The notes under the pieces are model-generated. The model did not search any database. It worked only from the letters and a program-made list of their open reading frames with translations, and had not been told where the DNA came from. Made by a program: the position numbers and the translations under genes. Of a DNA stretch of 64,000 bases, positions 44,473-54,070 are shown piece by piece. Positions within the stretch are counted from its first letter, which is position 1. Every line of letters begins with the position of its first letter. The DNA comes from Pseudovibrio japonicus (lineage in GTDB: Bacteria; Pseudomonadota; Alphaproteobacteria; Rhizobiales; Stappiaceae): NCBI RefSeq assembly GCF_014651595.1, contig NZ_BMXE01000009.1, forward strand, positions 62,001 through 126,000. The letters are read 5' to 3'.

Positions 44473-46041
44473 ATGACTGCTCTTGCGCCTGCAGTTTGCC
44501 GGCGTTCCGGGCTTGCGCTGCTTGTCCTGCTCTCAGGCTGTATGGTTGGTCCCAACTTCGAGCGGCCGGAACTCCCCCTGGAAGCCAAATATGTCCGCAA
44601 CGACCCAGGCGCCACCGCATCTGCGGATATCCATGGTGGAGAATCGCAAAACTTCTCCTTCCAGAGAGATTTGCCAGGTGAGTGGTGGGAACTTTTCGAG
44701 TCAGAGCCCCTTAACGCTTATGTTAGCCTCGCGATCGTCAACAGTCCGACACTCGGGCAGGCCGAAGCGCTCTTGAGACAGGCACAGGAAACCGCCTATG
44801 CCGCTGGTGCAGCGCTTTATCCGACCGTTACCGGCAATGCTAGCCGTAACAGGCAGAAATTCGCTATCCTTGGTGGTGGGGTGAATGAGATCATCGCGAA
44901 CATTGACCCCTTTTTCACCACATACAGTGCCACGCTCTCGCTTTCGTACCTGTTGGATGTCTGGGGCGGGACCCGTCGCTTTATTGAATCACAAGTCGCA
45001 AATATCGAGTTTGCCCAATTTCAGGTGGAAGCAGCCCATCTGACCCTAACCTCCAACCTGCTCAATGCGGTGATTATGGAGGCTTCGTTCAGGGGCCAGA
45101 TCCGTGCGACCATCGAAATAATTCGGGTCCAGCAAGAGCAGCTTGACATTCTGGAGGCTCAATTCAGGCTTGGCGGAGTGGACGAAAGTCAGGTGCTGCA
45201 ACAAGAAGCGCTTCTGGAGCAAACCAAAGCAACACTGCCGTTTCTCGAAACGCAGCTGACCATTCAGCGAAATCTGATCAACACGCTCGGCGGCTTTTAT
45301 CCCACACAGGAGGTCGTGCAGGAGTTTGATATCGAGGATCTGCAGCTTCCCAGAGAGCTGCCCTTGAGCCTGCCATCTGAGCTGGTTGCCCAACGACCTG
45401 ATGTCCGGCAGGCCGAAGCTATGTTGTGGGCAGCCAGCGCTCAAATTGGTGTAGCTCTGGCCAACCAGCTCCCTAGTTTCATGATTACCGGCAACGTGGG
45501 TAATGAGTCAGAAACGTTTGAGCGCTTGTTCTTCTACCCCGGCACTGGCATATGGCAGATTACCACCACGGCAGCACAAACCGTATTTGACGCCGGTGCG
45601 CTTAACAGCCAGCGCAAAGCCGCAGTTGCTGCCTTCGAGGCAGCTGCCGAGAATTACCGTTTTGTTGTTGTGAGTGCGTTTGGAGACACCGCCAACGCCA
45701 TTGGTGCTTTGGAAAATGATGCCATTGCGCTTGAAGCCAGTCTGGCCGCAGAACGCGCAGCCGCAAGGAGCCTGCGACTGGCGCAACAGCAATACAGACT
45801 GGGCGCCATTGAACTCGTTACGTTGCTATTTGCAGTCCAGACCTACCAGCAGGCAAAGATCAATTTGGTGCAGGCGCAAGCTGTCCGCTACACGGACACT
45901 GTTGCTCTCTTTTTTGCGCTGGGCGGCGGCTGGTGGAACCGCCCGGAATCCGCGCCACTCCGGGATGGCAGGCCTCTTTCAATCATTTCAGCGGTTCCGC
46001 CGTTTAACCTACTTCCACCTCCGGCGAAGAACCAACCATGA
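44473..46041 (+). CDS. Outer-membrane efflux lipoprotein (OprM/NodT/TolC family)
   Basis: This 522-residue protein begins with a lipoprotein signal ending LLSGC (lipid C23). MVGPNFERPELPLE after the cysteine is typical of NodT/OprM channels, and two TolC-type repeats of long amphipathic helices (about 70-290 and 295-490) follow, including QRPDVRQAEAMLWAASAQIGVA. It forms the outer-membrane duct for the RND pump encoded downstream. The ATG at 44473 is chosen for the signal peptide; the frame extends upstream to 44380. Its stop overlaps the adaptor start by four bases. Confidence 0.88.
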   Translation: MTALAPAVCRRSGLALLVLLSGCMVGPNFERPELPLEAKYVRNDPGATASADIHGGESQNFSFQRDLPGEWWELFESEPLNAYVSLAIVNSPTLGQAEALLRQAQETAYAAGAALYPTVTGNASRNRQKFAILGGGVNEIIANIDPFFTTYSATLSLSYLLDVWGGTRRFIESQVANIEFAQFQVEAAHLTLTSNLLNAVIMEASFRGQIRATIEIIRVQQEQLDILEAQFRLGGVDESQVLQQEALLEQTKATLPFLETQLTIQRNLINTLGGFYPTQEVVQEFDIEDLQLPRELPLSLPSELVAQRPDVRQAEAMLWAASAQIGVALANQLPSFMITGNVGNESETFERLFFYPGTGIWQITTTAAQTVFDAGALNSQRKAAVAAFEAAAENYRFVVVSAFGDTANAIGALENDAIALEASLAAERAAARSLRLAQQQYRLGAIELVTLLFAVQTYQQAKINLVQAQAVRYTDTVALFFALGGGWWNRPESAPLRDGRPLSIISAVPPFNLLPPPAKNQP

Positions 46042-47192
46042 GCGAAAACAAGAACCCCCACCTGAAAAGAAATATGATCATCATGCTGATCTGCGTGGGG
46101 ATAGCGTTCGGCGGCCTTTATGTATTCCAGCTGATCAAATCCAGAGCGCTCAGCCGGCTTGCGACGAGCATGCAAAACCCTGTGGAGACGGTCTCTTCCT
46201 ATAAAGCCACTACTCAACTCTGGACAGATACTGTCTCCGCAGTTGGTACACTTGTCGCCATCAAAGGCGCAGACCTGGCGCCCGAATTGCCCGGTACAGT
46301 GACCAACATTAACTTCTCATCAGGTGAGGACGTTGAAGAAGGCATGTTGTTGATTGAGTTGGATACGTCGCTCGAAGTCGCACAACTCAAATCATTACAG
46401 GCGCAGGAAACGTTCGCCCGTCAGACGCTGGAACGAGATCTGAGACAGCTGGAAGTCAATGCGGTCAGCCAACAACAGATTGACTTTGATTGGGCGAATC
46501 TCAGAGACCTTCAAGGACAGGTGGAAAGCCAGCTGGCGATTATTGCCAAGAAAAATTACCGCGCGCCATTCTCCGGTCGTCTGGGTATCCGGCTAGTTAG
46601 TGTCGGGCAGTACGTCAATGTTGCGCAGCCGTTTGTCAATCTCCAGCAACTTGACGAACTCTTCGTTGATTTCTTTATTCCTCAGCGCATGTTGGGAATG
46701 ATCAGGCCAGGTCTGGACATTGACGTTACGGTCGACACGTTCCCGGACCAAACCGTCAAGGGGAAGGTGGTTGCCGTTGATGCTCAAGTGGACATTAACA
46801 ATGGTAACGCCCTTGTACGCGGGCGCTTCACCAACCCAAATAAAGAGCTGATCCCGGGCATGTTTGTTGATGTGGCAACAGCTATCTCCGAACCGGAAAT
46901 GCGAGTGACTGTGCCGCAAACAGCAATTGCTTATGAGTCCTTTGGCACAACAGTCTATGTGCTGACCAAGACGAGCGACACGTTTAACGACAAGCCTGTT
47001 TACACGGCCACGCAAAACTTTGTCACGACTGGGGCAACACGGGGAGACCAGATTGTGATCGAGAAGGGTGTCGAGGCAAATGATCTGGTGGTGAATGCCG
47101 GCCAGCTCAAACTTCGCAATGGGTCAAGAGTGGTCATCGACAACTCTGTCCAGCCAACCAACGATCCTAATCCAAAACCGGTGGAGCACTAG
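46038..47192 (+). CDS. RND efflux periplasmic adaptor (membrane fusion protein)
   Basis: This 384-residue protein has one N-terminal membrane anchor (about 10-30, MIIMLICVGIAFGGLYVFQLI) and the adaptor layout: lipoyl half-motifs PGTVTNINFSSGEDVEEGMLLIELDTS and APFSGRLGIRLVSVGQYV flank an alpha-hairpin, followed by beta-barrel and membrane-proximal domains. It bridges the inner-membrane pump and the outer-membrane channel. The overlap with the upstream gene and one-base gap to the pump gene show a single operon of three genes. Confidence 0.92.
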   Translation: MSENKNPHLKRNMIIMLICVGIAFGGLYVFQLIKSRALSRLATSMQNPVETVSSYKATTQLWTDTVSAVGTLVAIKGADLAPELPGTVTNINFSSGEDVEEGMLLIELDTSLEVAQLKSLQAQETFARQTLERDLRQLEVNAVSQQQIDFDWANLRDLQGQVESQLAIIAKKNYRAPFSGRLGIRLVSVGQYVNVAQPFVNLQQLDELFVDFFIPQRMLGMIRPGLDIDVTVDTFPDQTVKGKVVAVDAQVDINNGNALVRGRFTNPNKELIPGMFVDVATAISEPEMRVTVPQTAIAYESFGTTVYVLTKTSDTFNDKPVYTATQNFVTTGATRGDQIVIEKGVEANDLVVNAGQLKLRNGSRVVIDNSVQPTNDPNPKPVEH

Positions 47193-47193
47193 G

Positions 47194-50100
47194 ATGGCTA
47201 CAAGGAATTTCACGGAAATCTTTGTTCGTCGGCCCATTATGGCGTCCACCATCAGCCTGATGATCCTGGCTCTCGGCCTGAGGGCAATTTTCCTGCTGCC
47301 AGTGCTGGAATTCCCTCAGACGGAAAATGCAGTCATCACCATTTCCACCACTTTGTTTGGTGCCAGTGCTGAAACCGTAGCAGGCTTCATCACGACACCG
47401 CTTGAAGAAGCCATCGCACAGGCCAACGGCATCGACTACATGACCTCCACCAGCGCCAGCACCGTGAGCACGATCACGGTCAATCTGGTGCTCAACTGGG
47501 ATGTTGACTCAGCTCTAACGGAGATCAATACACAGATCAGCTCGGTACAAAACCAGCTACCTCCCCAAACGCAGCCCTCGGTTCTGACCATTCAGATCGG
47601 TGAAACCATTGACGCCATGTACATTGGGTTCACTTCCGATGTCATCGACCCCAACCAGCTCACAGACTACGTTGTCCGCGTTGTGCAGCCACAGATACAG
47701 GCGATTGAGGGCGTGCAAAATGCTGAACTTATTGGTGAAAAGCGCTTTGCAATCCGCGTCTGGCTCTATCCGGACAAAATGGCTGCTTATGGCGTGACTG
47801 GCGCGGATGTTGCAAACGCTCTGGCAGCAAATGACTTCATTTCCGGCGTTGGCAACACCAAGGGTCAGATGGTGCAGGTGGAACTCACTGCCAACACCAA
47901 CCTGACGGATGTGGAGCAGTTCCGCGAGCTTGCAGTGGCAACAAACGACGGTGCTATCATTCGCTTGCGCGACATTGGCATGGTTGTTCTGGGGTCGGAA
48001 GACTATGACGAAGAAGTGTTTTATTCGAACGTTTCAGCGGTCTACGTTGGTGTTCAGGCAGCTCCCGCCGCCAACGTGCTTGCAATGCTGGAGCAGGTGC
48101 GTGCACTCATTCCCAACATCCAGGAAAACATGCCTCCGGGCTTGGAAGTCAGAATTGTCTACGATTCCGGCGTTTTCATCGACGCTGCCATTGATGAAGT
48201 GATCAGTGCCCTAGTGGAAGCGCTCGCAATCGTAACCTTTGTGGTCTTCCTCTTCATCGGCTCGCCCCGCACGGTTGCCATCCCAGTGATCGCCATTCCG
48301 CTCTCGCTGATCGGAACGTTTTTCATCATGCTCGTTCTGGGCTTCTCCATAAACCTGCTAACGCTGCTTGCGTTGGTGCTCGCCATCGGGCTCGTGGTCG
48401 ATGACGCGATCATCGTGGTAGAAGATGTCGAACGCCATATTTCTGAGGGGAGTACGCCGTTTCGCGCCGCAATTCAGGCCGGGCAGGATCTGGGGCGCCC
48501 CATTCTGGCAATGACTGTTGTCCTTGCAGCTGTTTACGCACCGATCGGCTTTCAGGGCGGGTTGACGGGTGCACTGTTTACAGAATTTGCCTTCACGGTG
48601 GTTGGCGCGGTGACCATCTCCGCTGTCGTCGCGTTGACTCTAACGCCCATGATGAGTTCCCTGATCCTGAAGCCAAGATCGCCGGATTCCTCCGGTTGGG
48701 ATGATGCGCTGGTCCGTACCGTCGATGCTGTCTATGACAGGTTTCGCAAGAGCTACCTGCGTGCCTTGGAAGCCTCGCTTGATAACAGACCTGTCGTTCT
48801 GACCTTTGCGTTCTTGATACTCGCAAGTATCCCTGTGCTTTATGCCACTTCGCAGGCAGAACTTGCGCCCCAGGAAGATCAGGGCATCGTATTGGCTATG
48901 TCGACACCTGCGCCCTCAGCCACCTTGCAACAAAAGCTTCTCTATATGGAGCAGATCTTTCACAACTCACAGAACTACCCGGAGGTCATGGGGGTTTTCC
49001 AGCTGGTGCAATCGGCGACAGCCATCTCTGGTTTCCTCCTCACTCCTTGGGATGACCGCTCGCGAACTGCCACCCAGCTGCAATATGCCATGCAACCCTC
49101 CATGGAAGCCGTTCCGGGCCTAAGAACCGTGCTGTTTCAAAACCCGCCGCTGCCGGGCGCCAGCGGCTTGCCCGTGCAGTTCGTGATCAAGACCACGCAA
49201 CCTGTCGATCAGCTCAATGTTGTCGGGTCACAGCTTCTTGAAATGGCAGAACAATCGGGGAAGTTCATTTACATCGATAAGGACCTGAAGATCGATAAGC
49301 CTCAAGGCCAGATCATACTGGATCGGGACCGGGTGGCAGAGCTCGGGCTCACTTTACAGGATGTGGGGCAATCTCTTACCTCGGTCATGAGTGGTGGCTT
49401 CATCAACTACTTTGATTTTTATGGCAGGTCCTATCAGGTCATTCCTCAGCTTATCCAATATGACCGCCTCAATCCTGATCAGATGCTGGAGAACTACATT
49501 CGCGTACCAAGAAGCTCCACCCCCCCCAGTGCCTCTGGCGGGCCAGCCCCCAGTAGCTCAGCCGCCAGCGGTTCAGGTGCAGGTGCCAGGTTAATGGCCA
49601 TGCCTTCGGGCACGACGTCTCAAACCAGCACCACGTCAGGTGCTATGACAACGGGTTCCATCACCACCCAGTCAAGTGCGACAGCAACGAGCTTCTCTGG
49701 CACTGCGCCAACGGTTCCCGCTGGTGCAGGGGGAATGGCAACAACCAGCAATGGACCGGTAGACACAATCATACCGCTCTCCAGTGTGGCTTCCATTGAA
49801 ATGCAAGTGACACCTGAGTTCATCCCACACTTCCAGCAACAAAACTCCATGACCCTTTCCGGAGTACCCAGCTTTGGCGTGCCCTTGGCCGAAGCCCTGC
49901 AAACCTTGCAGCAACTCGCAGCGGAAGAACTGCCGGAGGGATACGCCATTGACTACGCCGAACAGTCCCGACAGTACATTCAGGAAAGCAGCGGATTTGT
50001 CGTCACCTTCGCTTTTGCCTTGCTGATCATCTTCCTGACGCTCGCCGCCCAGTTCGAAAGTTTCCGCGACCCCATCATCATCCTTGTCTCTGTCCCAATG

Positions 50101-50559
50101 TCCATCGCCGGTGCGCTGTTCTTCATCAATCTTGGCGTCGGCGGAGCCACAATCAACATTTACACTCAGGTTGGCATCATCACGCTTATGGGGTTGATCT
50201 CCAAACACGGCATTTTGATTGTTGAGGTCGCACGTGAGCTTCAGGAAAATCAGGGTGCAACCAAGCGGGAAGCCGTCGTCGGTGCCTTGCAAATCCGTTT
50301 GCGCGCAATTCTGATGACCACCGGTGCCATGGTGCTCGGCGTAATCCCGCTTATCCTCGCCAGCGGAGCAGGGGCAGCCTCCCGCTTTAATATGGGACTG
50401 GTCATTGCAACCGGCCTGTCCATCGGAACACTCTTCACCCTGTTCGTGGTGCCCAACGTCTATATGCTCATTGCTTTGGACCGTTCGGAATTAAAGGAAC
50501 CTGATGATAACGCTACAGAAACACCTGACGGGGATGGCGAACCAGATCCAGCCACATAG
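47194..50559 (+). CDS. RND-family multidrug efflux pump with low-complexity insertion
   Basis: This 1121-residue inner-membrane pump (HAE1 type) has twelve transmembrane helices and the proton-relay DD in LAIGLVVDDAIIVVEDVER, with GLISKHGILIVEV in the second half. It exports drugs or toxic compounds. About residues 772-853, within the second periplasmic part, form a Ser/Thr/Gly/Pro/Ala-rich stretch (such as SASGGPAPSSSAASGSGAG and STTSGAMTTGSITTQSSATA) not seen in standard pumps of about 1040 residues. The frame is open throughout. No local regulator is encoded nearby. The ATG at 47194 follows the adaptor stop by one base. Confidence 0.92.
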   Translation: MATRNFTEIFVRRPIMASTISLMILALGLRAIFLLPVLEFPQTENAVITISTTLFGASAETVAGFITTPLEEAIAQANGIDYMTSTSASTVSTITVNLVLNWDVDSALTEINTQISSVQNQLPPQTQPSVLTIQIGETIDAMYIGFTSDVIDPNQLTDYVVRVVQPQIQAIEGVQNAELIGEKRFAIRVWLYPDKMAAYGVTGADVANALAANDFISGVGNTKGQMVQVELTANTNLTDVEQFRELAVATNDGAIIRLRDIGMVVLGSEDYDEEVFYSNVSAVYVGVQAAPAANVLAMLEQVRALIPNIQENMPPGLEVRIVYDSGVFIDAAIDEVISALVEALAIVTFVVFLFIGSPRTVAIPVIAIPLSLIGTFFIMLVLGFSINLLTLLALVLAIGLVVDDAIIVVEDVERHISEGSTPFRAAIQAGQDLGRPILAMTVVLAAVYAPIGFQGGLTGALFTEFAFTVVGAVTISAVVALTLTPMMSSLILKPRSPDSSGWDDALVRTVDAVYDRFRKSYLRALEASLDNRPVVLTFAFLILASIPVLYATSQAELAPQEDQGIVLAMSTPAPSATLQQKLLYMEQIFHNSQNYPEVMGVFQLVQSATAISGFLLTPWDDRSRTATQLQYAMQPSMEAVPGLRTVLFQNPPLPGASGLPVQFVIKTTQPVDQLNVVGSQLLEMAEQSGKFIYIDKDLKIDKPQGQIILDRDRVAELGLTLQDVGQSLTSVMSGGFINYFDFYGRSYQVIPQLIQYDRLNPDQMLENYIRVPRSSTPPSASGGPAPSSSAASGSGAGARLMAMPSGTTSQTSTTSGAMTTGSITTQSSATATSFSGTAPTVPAGAGGMATTSNGPVDTIIPLSSVASIEMQVTPEFIPHFQQQNSMTLSGVPSFGVPLAEALQTLQQLAAEELPEGYAIDYAEQSRQYIQESSGFVVTFAFALLIIFLTLAAQFESFRDPIIILVSVPMSIAGALFFINLGVGGATINIYTQVGIITLMGLISKHGILIVEVARELQENQGATKREAVVGALQIRLRAILMTTGAMVLGVIPLILASGAGAASRFNMGLVIATGLSIGTLFTLFVVPNVYMLIALDRSELKEPDDNATETPDGDGEPDPAT

Positions 50560-50675
50560 GAAATCTGCGGGCGATTTCTGACTGCTATCACCTCACAAAT
50601 CTGCCGCTTTCTTTGGAAATAAACTTCAACTGTGGAACACTTGTAAGTTTCTCACAGCAAAAAGAAATTGAGTGG

Positions 50676-50704
50676 TTGCCTATTCCAAATCATAAAGCTA
50701 TAAC
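50676..50704 (+). promoter_or_regulatory. Promoter of tRNA-Gln
   Basis: TTGCCT (50676-50681), a 17-base spacer and TATAAC (50699-50704) lie 18 bases before the tRNA. Confidence 0.6.
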
Positions 50705-50722
50705 CCGCCCCACACGCATCAA

Positions 50723-50797
50723 TGGGGTGTAGCCAAGTGGTAAGGCAACGGTTTTTGGTACCGTGTATCGTAGGTTCGAATCCTACCACCCCAGCCA
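50723..50797 (+). tRNA. tRNA-Gln (TTG anticodon), island insertion site
   Basis: Acceptor TGGGGTG pairs with CACCCCA, anticodon stem ACGGT/ACCGT encloses loop TTTTGGT with anticodon TTG, the T arm has GTAGG/CCTAC with TTCGAAT, and CCA is encoded. The last 20 bases are repeated at 55486-55505, marking the site where a genomic island integrated without destroying the tRNA. Confidence 0.95.
50778..50797 (+). repeat. attL-type direct repeat in tRNA-Gln 3' end
   Basis: The bases GAATCCTACCACCCCAGCCA at the 3' end of tRNA-Gln occur again, identical, at 55486-55505. This is the crossover repeat expected for a tyrosine-recombinase island. Confidence 0.85.
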
Positions 50798-50927
50798 TTC
50801 TTTCCTAAAAATCGTTATATGACAGCATCTTAAGCGATTAGTATTTCGCACAAGATTCTCTGTTGTACACAGCTGACGTGTATGACGGGTTTAAGCCTTC
50901 AACTCTCAATCTTGAGAGGTTTGAACC

Positions 50928-51179
50928 ATGCCCAAAATTCCGTATGTTTATCGCCGCAGAGCCGTATATTGGTGGCAAAGAAGGTTGCCTGTGCGGGCGA
51001 ACACTATTTCTCAAAAAAATTTCCGGATCAGACATTGTTTGCATGAAATTCGAGCTAGCGTCGCCAAGACGGTGGCTTTTGAGCTGACCGCTTACAGTGA
51101 AAAAGTGTTTTGGGAGTATAAAATGGGCGCAATTGACCACCTTGAAGTCCGCGAACTAATCAAAAAAAATAGCGAGTGA
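50928..51179 (+). pseudogene. Truncated tyrosine integrase N-terminus (DUF6538-like)
   Basis: The 83-residue frame starts MPKIPYVYRRRAVYWWQRRLP, which resembles the N-terminal domain of alphaproteobacterial tyrosine recombinases (DUF6538 type, with Y-x-Y-RR and YWW-RRLP). The later ELTAYSEKVFWEYKMGAIDHLEVRELI also resembles the continuing integrase. It stops at 51179, and no core-binding or catalytic domain with the R-H-R-Y residues follows in any frame. Its position and direction next to the tRNA are those of an island integrase. It is therefore a remnant, though a short protein could still be made. Confidence 0.65.
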
Positions 51180-51852
51180 TTTTACCTTTGAATTGTTTGT
51201 CATCGACGCCGCGCTGGTGGTGGATTTTTACAGGTAAACACGGAGAGTTAGAAAGCAAACGCGAAGCTTTGCGTGAACGTCTGAACCAGAGCAAAGCAAA
51301 TAAAGCGAATACGGAGTAGTCACTACTAAAAGCTTCAGAAGATCTCCTCTGCTTGGAGAAGAGTATTCAACAGAAGGTCGATGATAAGAGGCAGGAAGTG
51401 ACCCTCCGAATGCGTTTAGCAAACGAACGACTACCTATCATCAGGGTGGCAGCATTTGGACAAACAAACAAAGCAGAAAATGAAGCTGGAAGCAGAATAT
51501 GAATTTGCTCCACGTGAGCTGGCTCCGTCTCGGTTCTGATCAATCCAGCGTCTAGTGTTTGCACCACCCTGTTTCGTCTGATGATGATGTTGACACGCTA
51601 GGTACTTAGCAGCTCTCATTGAGTGCTCTATGTTGCAAGTCAGTACATAGCTTGTCTTTGGTTCATCGGAATTATGGAGCGAACTCGTTCCAACTTAAGA
51701 GGTGAGGGCTGCAATCAAACCAAAGTTTACGCAGAACTCTAAATCATCAAATTTACAGCACTATATGGACACGATCAGGCGCTATAGCGCCGATCTTTCA
51801 ATAAGATAAAAATCTTGTTGTCTTACCTCAGAGACCCACCCCTCAGCTAGGT
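51180..51852. other. Degenerate stretch within the island
   Basis: About 670 bases between the integrase remnant and the permease gene carry no recognisable gene. Short charged frames, such as one at 51188-51319, may be decayed remains of the integrase or other island cargo. The promoter of the three-gene catabolic operon must lie toward the right end. Confidence 0.45.
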
Positions 51853-52824
51853 ATGACCCAAAAAATGAAAATCAAAAAGACAATTGAGAAAGTCCCTGGC
51901 GGAATGATGGTCATCCCATTGGGACTTGGGGCAGTAATTAGTACATTTGCGCCTGAAGCCTTGCAAATTGGTGGCTTTACTACGGCCCTCTTTAGTGATG
52001 GGGCGACACCACTCATAGGTGCATTCTTACTGTGCATGGGTGCAGGCATAAGTTTGAAGACTGCGCCTCAAGCACTAAAGCAAGGCTCTGCGATTACCCT
52101 CTCTAAATTGATCACTGCGGTAATCATTGGGCTTGCAGTGCAAACTGCCTTCGGCGACGCTGGTTTTTACGGGATTACTGGGCTTGCGATTATAGCAGCT
52201 ATGTCAAATACCAATGGTGGGTTATTCGCCGCGCTTGCTGGTGAATTTGGTAATGAGAGAGATTTAGGATCGATCTCAATATTAAGCCTTAACGATGGTC
52301 CATTTCTAACAATGATTGCACTAGGCACCGCTGGCATAGCGATCATTCCTTTTATGACTTTGGTCGCCGTACTGGGTCCGCTGGTTGTAGGGATGATACT
52401 AGGCAATCTGGATAGCGACATGCGCACGTTTCTGACAAGTGGAGGGGCGCTGCTAATCCCGTTGTTTGCCTTTTCTTTAGGAACAGGCATTGATCTAAGG
52501 ATATTACTTGAAGCAGGCCTTGCTGGCATCGCATTGGGTTTTGTTGTCACGTTCGTCGGTGGTTTCTTCAATATCTACGCTGATAAGATTGCAGGTGGAA
52601 CTGGCATTGCAGGTGCTGCTGCGTCCTCAACCGCTGGCAATGCAGTCGCTACTCCTGCAGCAATTATTTTGGCTGACCCCACATTAACTGATGCTGCGCA
52701 ATCCGCTGCGCCTCTTATTGCAGCTTCTGTTATTACTACTGCGGTTTTAACGCCAATTCTCACCGCTTATGTCTCAAAGCAAAACCAACGGGCAACCATA
52801 GGAAAGGCTAGCAAGAATGCCTAA
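51853..52824 (+). CDS. KdgT-family sugar-acid permease
   Basis: This 323-residue inner-membrane protein of about ten helices matches the 2-keto-3-deoxygluconate permease family, with IEKVPGGMMVIPLGLGAVI at the start, then FLLCMGAGISLKTAPQALKQG and AAMSNTNGGLFAAL. In this context it probably imports a four-carbon sugar acid such as threonate or erythronate rather than KDG (inference from the two catabolic genes that overlap it). An alternative ATG at 51865 would give the more typical family start MKIKKTIEKVPGG. It overlaps the kinase gene by eight bases. Confidence 0.85.
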   Translation: MTQKMKIKKTIEKVPGGMMVIPLGLGAVISTFAPEALQIGGFTTALFSDGATPLIGAFLLCMGAGISLKTAPQALKQGSAITLSKLITAVIIGLAVQTAFGDAGFYGITGLAIIAAMSNTNGGLFAALAGEFGNERDLGSISILSLNDGPFLTMIALGTAGIAIIPFMTLVAVLGPLVVGMILGNLDSDMRTFLTSGGALLIPLFAFSLGTGIDLRILLEAGLAGIALGFVVTFVGGFFNIYADKIAGGTGIAGAAASSTAGNAVATPAAIILADPTLTDAAQSAAPLIAASVITTAVLTPILTAYVSKQNQRATIGKASKNA

Positions 52825-54070
52825 ATTGCTTGTTGTTGCCGATGATTTTACAGGGTCAAATGATACCGGTGTGCAGTTTGCCAACAAAGGTGCTTCGGTC
52901 GAAGTTAAGTTGTCGGATCAGGCAGTTAACTGTGATGTGACGGTTATCAATACAGAAAGCCGAGCGTTGACCGCCAATGAAGCGGCGTCGAGAGTTAGGA
53001 GCGCTATCAAAGACAATGTCGATGGTGACACGCAAGTCATCTTCAAGAAAATAGATTCGACGTTTCGCGGAAATATAGGAGCCGAACTGGAAAGTGCGGT
53101 AAATGCATTCGGTGCTAAATTAGCCATCGTAGTTGCAGCGATTCCTGAATCAGGCAGGCTAACTAAGAACGGCGTTTGCTATGTAAATGGCACACCGGTG
53201 AGCGAGACGGAGTTCGCTCGCGACCCCAAAACGCCAGTCAGCCATTCGAGCATTGCTGAGATAATTAGCTTACAGACTAATCTGCCGTGCGAAATTGTTC
53301 CTGTTGAACAAGTTAGAAGCCACACTCTCAATAGTCTTATTAAACAACACATCGGAGAACTTGCTCCAAGCATATTGATTTTAGATGTCCTAGCTGAGCA
53401 AGATTTGTCGACAATAGCCGACGCCCTTACCGATCTAAATGAAAAATTTGTATTAGTTGGCGCTGCCGGTATCGCGAAGCACTTACCCAGTTCCATGTTC
53501 TCTGAGGGTGTAGGTAAGCCAGTCTTGGTGCTTGCTGGGTCTATGAGTGAGACTACTTTTAATCAGATAAATTATTGCCGCAGCTTGGGTTTGAAAACCG
53601 TTTATGTAAGCGCGAGAGATATTTGGTTAAATTTCGAGGACACCCTGCGTGATGCAGTTGATAAAATCTCCTGGCAATTACAACAAGGAAACAATTGCGC
53701 GTTGATGACGCTTCAAGATCAGGGGGAGCGGCAGAAAGTTTTGGAGTTGTGCGCTGCGGAGGACGTCAATTTGAGCCAGATAAGTACCTCAGTGGCACGG
53801 TTCTTCGGGCAGGCGGGTAAGGAGCTTTTCACAAAATTTCATCTCGCAGGAGCGCTTCTTACCGGCGGCGACATTGCAGCATCGGTTGCTGCCGGGTTGG
53901 GCGCTTCAGGTTATAAAATTCAAGGTGAAATAGAGCCTTGTATCCCTTATGGGCACTTCACTGATAATAAAACAAGAATTGTGACCAAAGCCGGAGGTTT
54001 TGGCTCAGAAGAATCAATCCAGAACATTATTGAATTTTTGGAGGGCCCTCAATGCAACCAATCGGAATAA
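52817..54070 (+). CDS. DUF1537 four-carbon acid-sugar kinase
   Basis: This 417-residue kinase has the N-terminal DUF1537 substrate domain (LLVVADDFTGSNDTGVQFA, then KKIDSTFRGNIGAE) and a C-terminal ATP-binding domain with LTGGDIAASVAAGLGASGY. Family members phosphorylate D-threonate, D-erythronate or 3-oxo-tetronate at O4. Next to a PdxA2 gene without an OtnC/LtnD-type partner, a D-threonate- or D-erythronate-kinase role (DtnK/DenK type) is the most economical reading. It overlaps both neighbours, so translation is coupled. Confidence 0.85.
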   Translation: MPKLLVVADDFTGSNDTGVQFANKGASVEVKLSDQAVNCDVTVINTESRALTANEAASRVRSAIKDNVDGDTQVIFKKIDSTFRGNIGAELESAVNAFGAKLAIVVAAIPESGRLTKNGVCYVNGTPVSETEFARDPKTPVSHSSIAEIISLQTNLPCEIVPVEQVRSHTLNSLIKQHIGELAPSILILDVLAEQDLSTIADALTDLNEKFVLVGAAGIAKHLPSSMFSEGVGKPVLVLAGSMSETTFNQINYCRSLGLKTVYVSARDIWLNFEDTLRDAVDKISWQLQQGNNCALMTLQDQGERQKVLELCAAEDVNLSQISTSVARFFGQAGKELFTKFHLAGALLTGGDIAASVAAGLGASGYKIQGEIEPCIPYGHFTDNKTRIVTKAGGFGSEESIQNIIEFLEGPQCNQSE

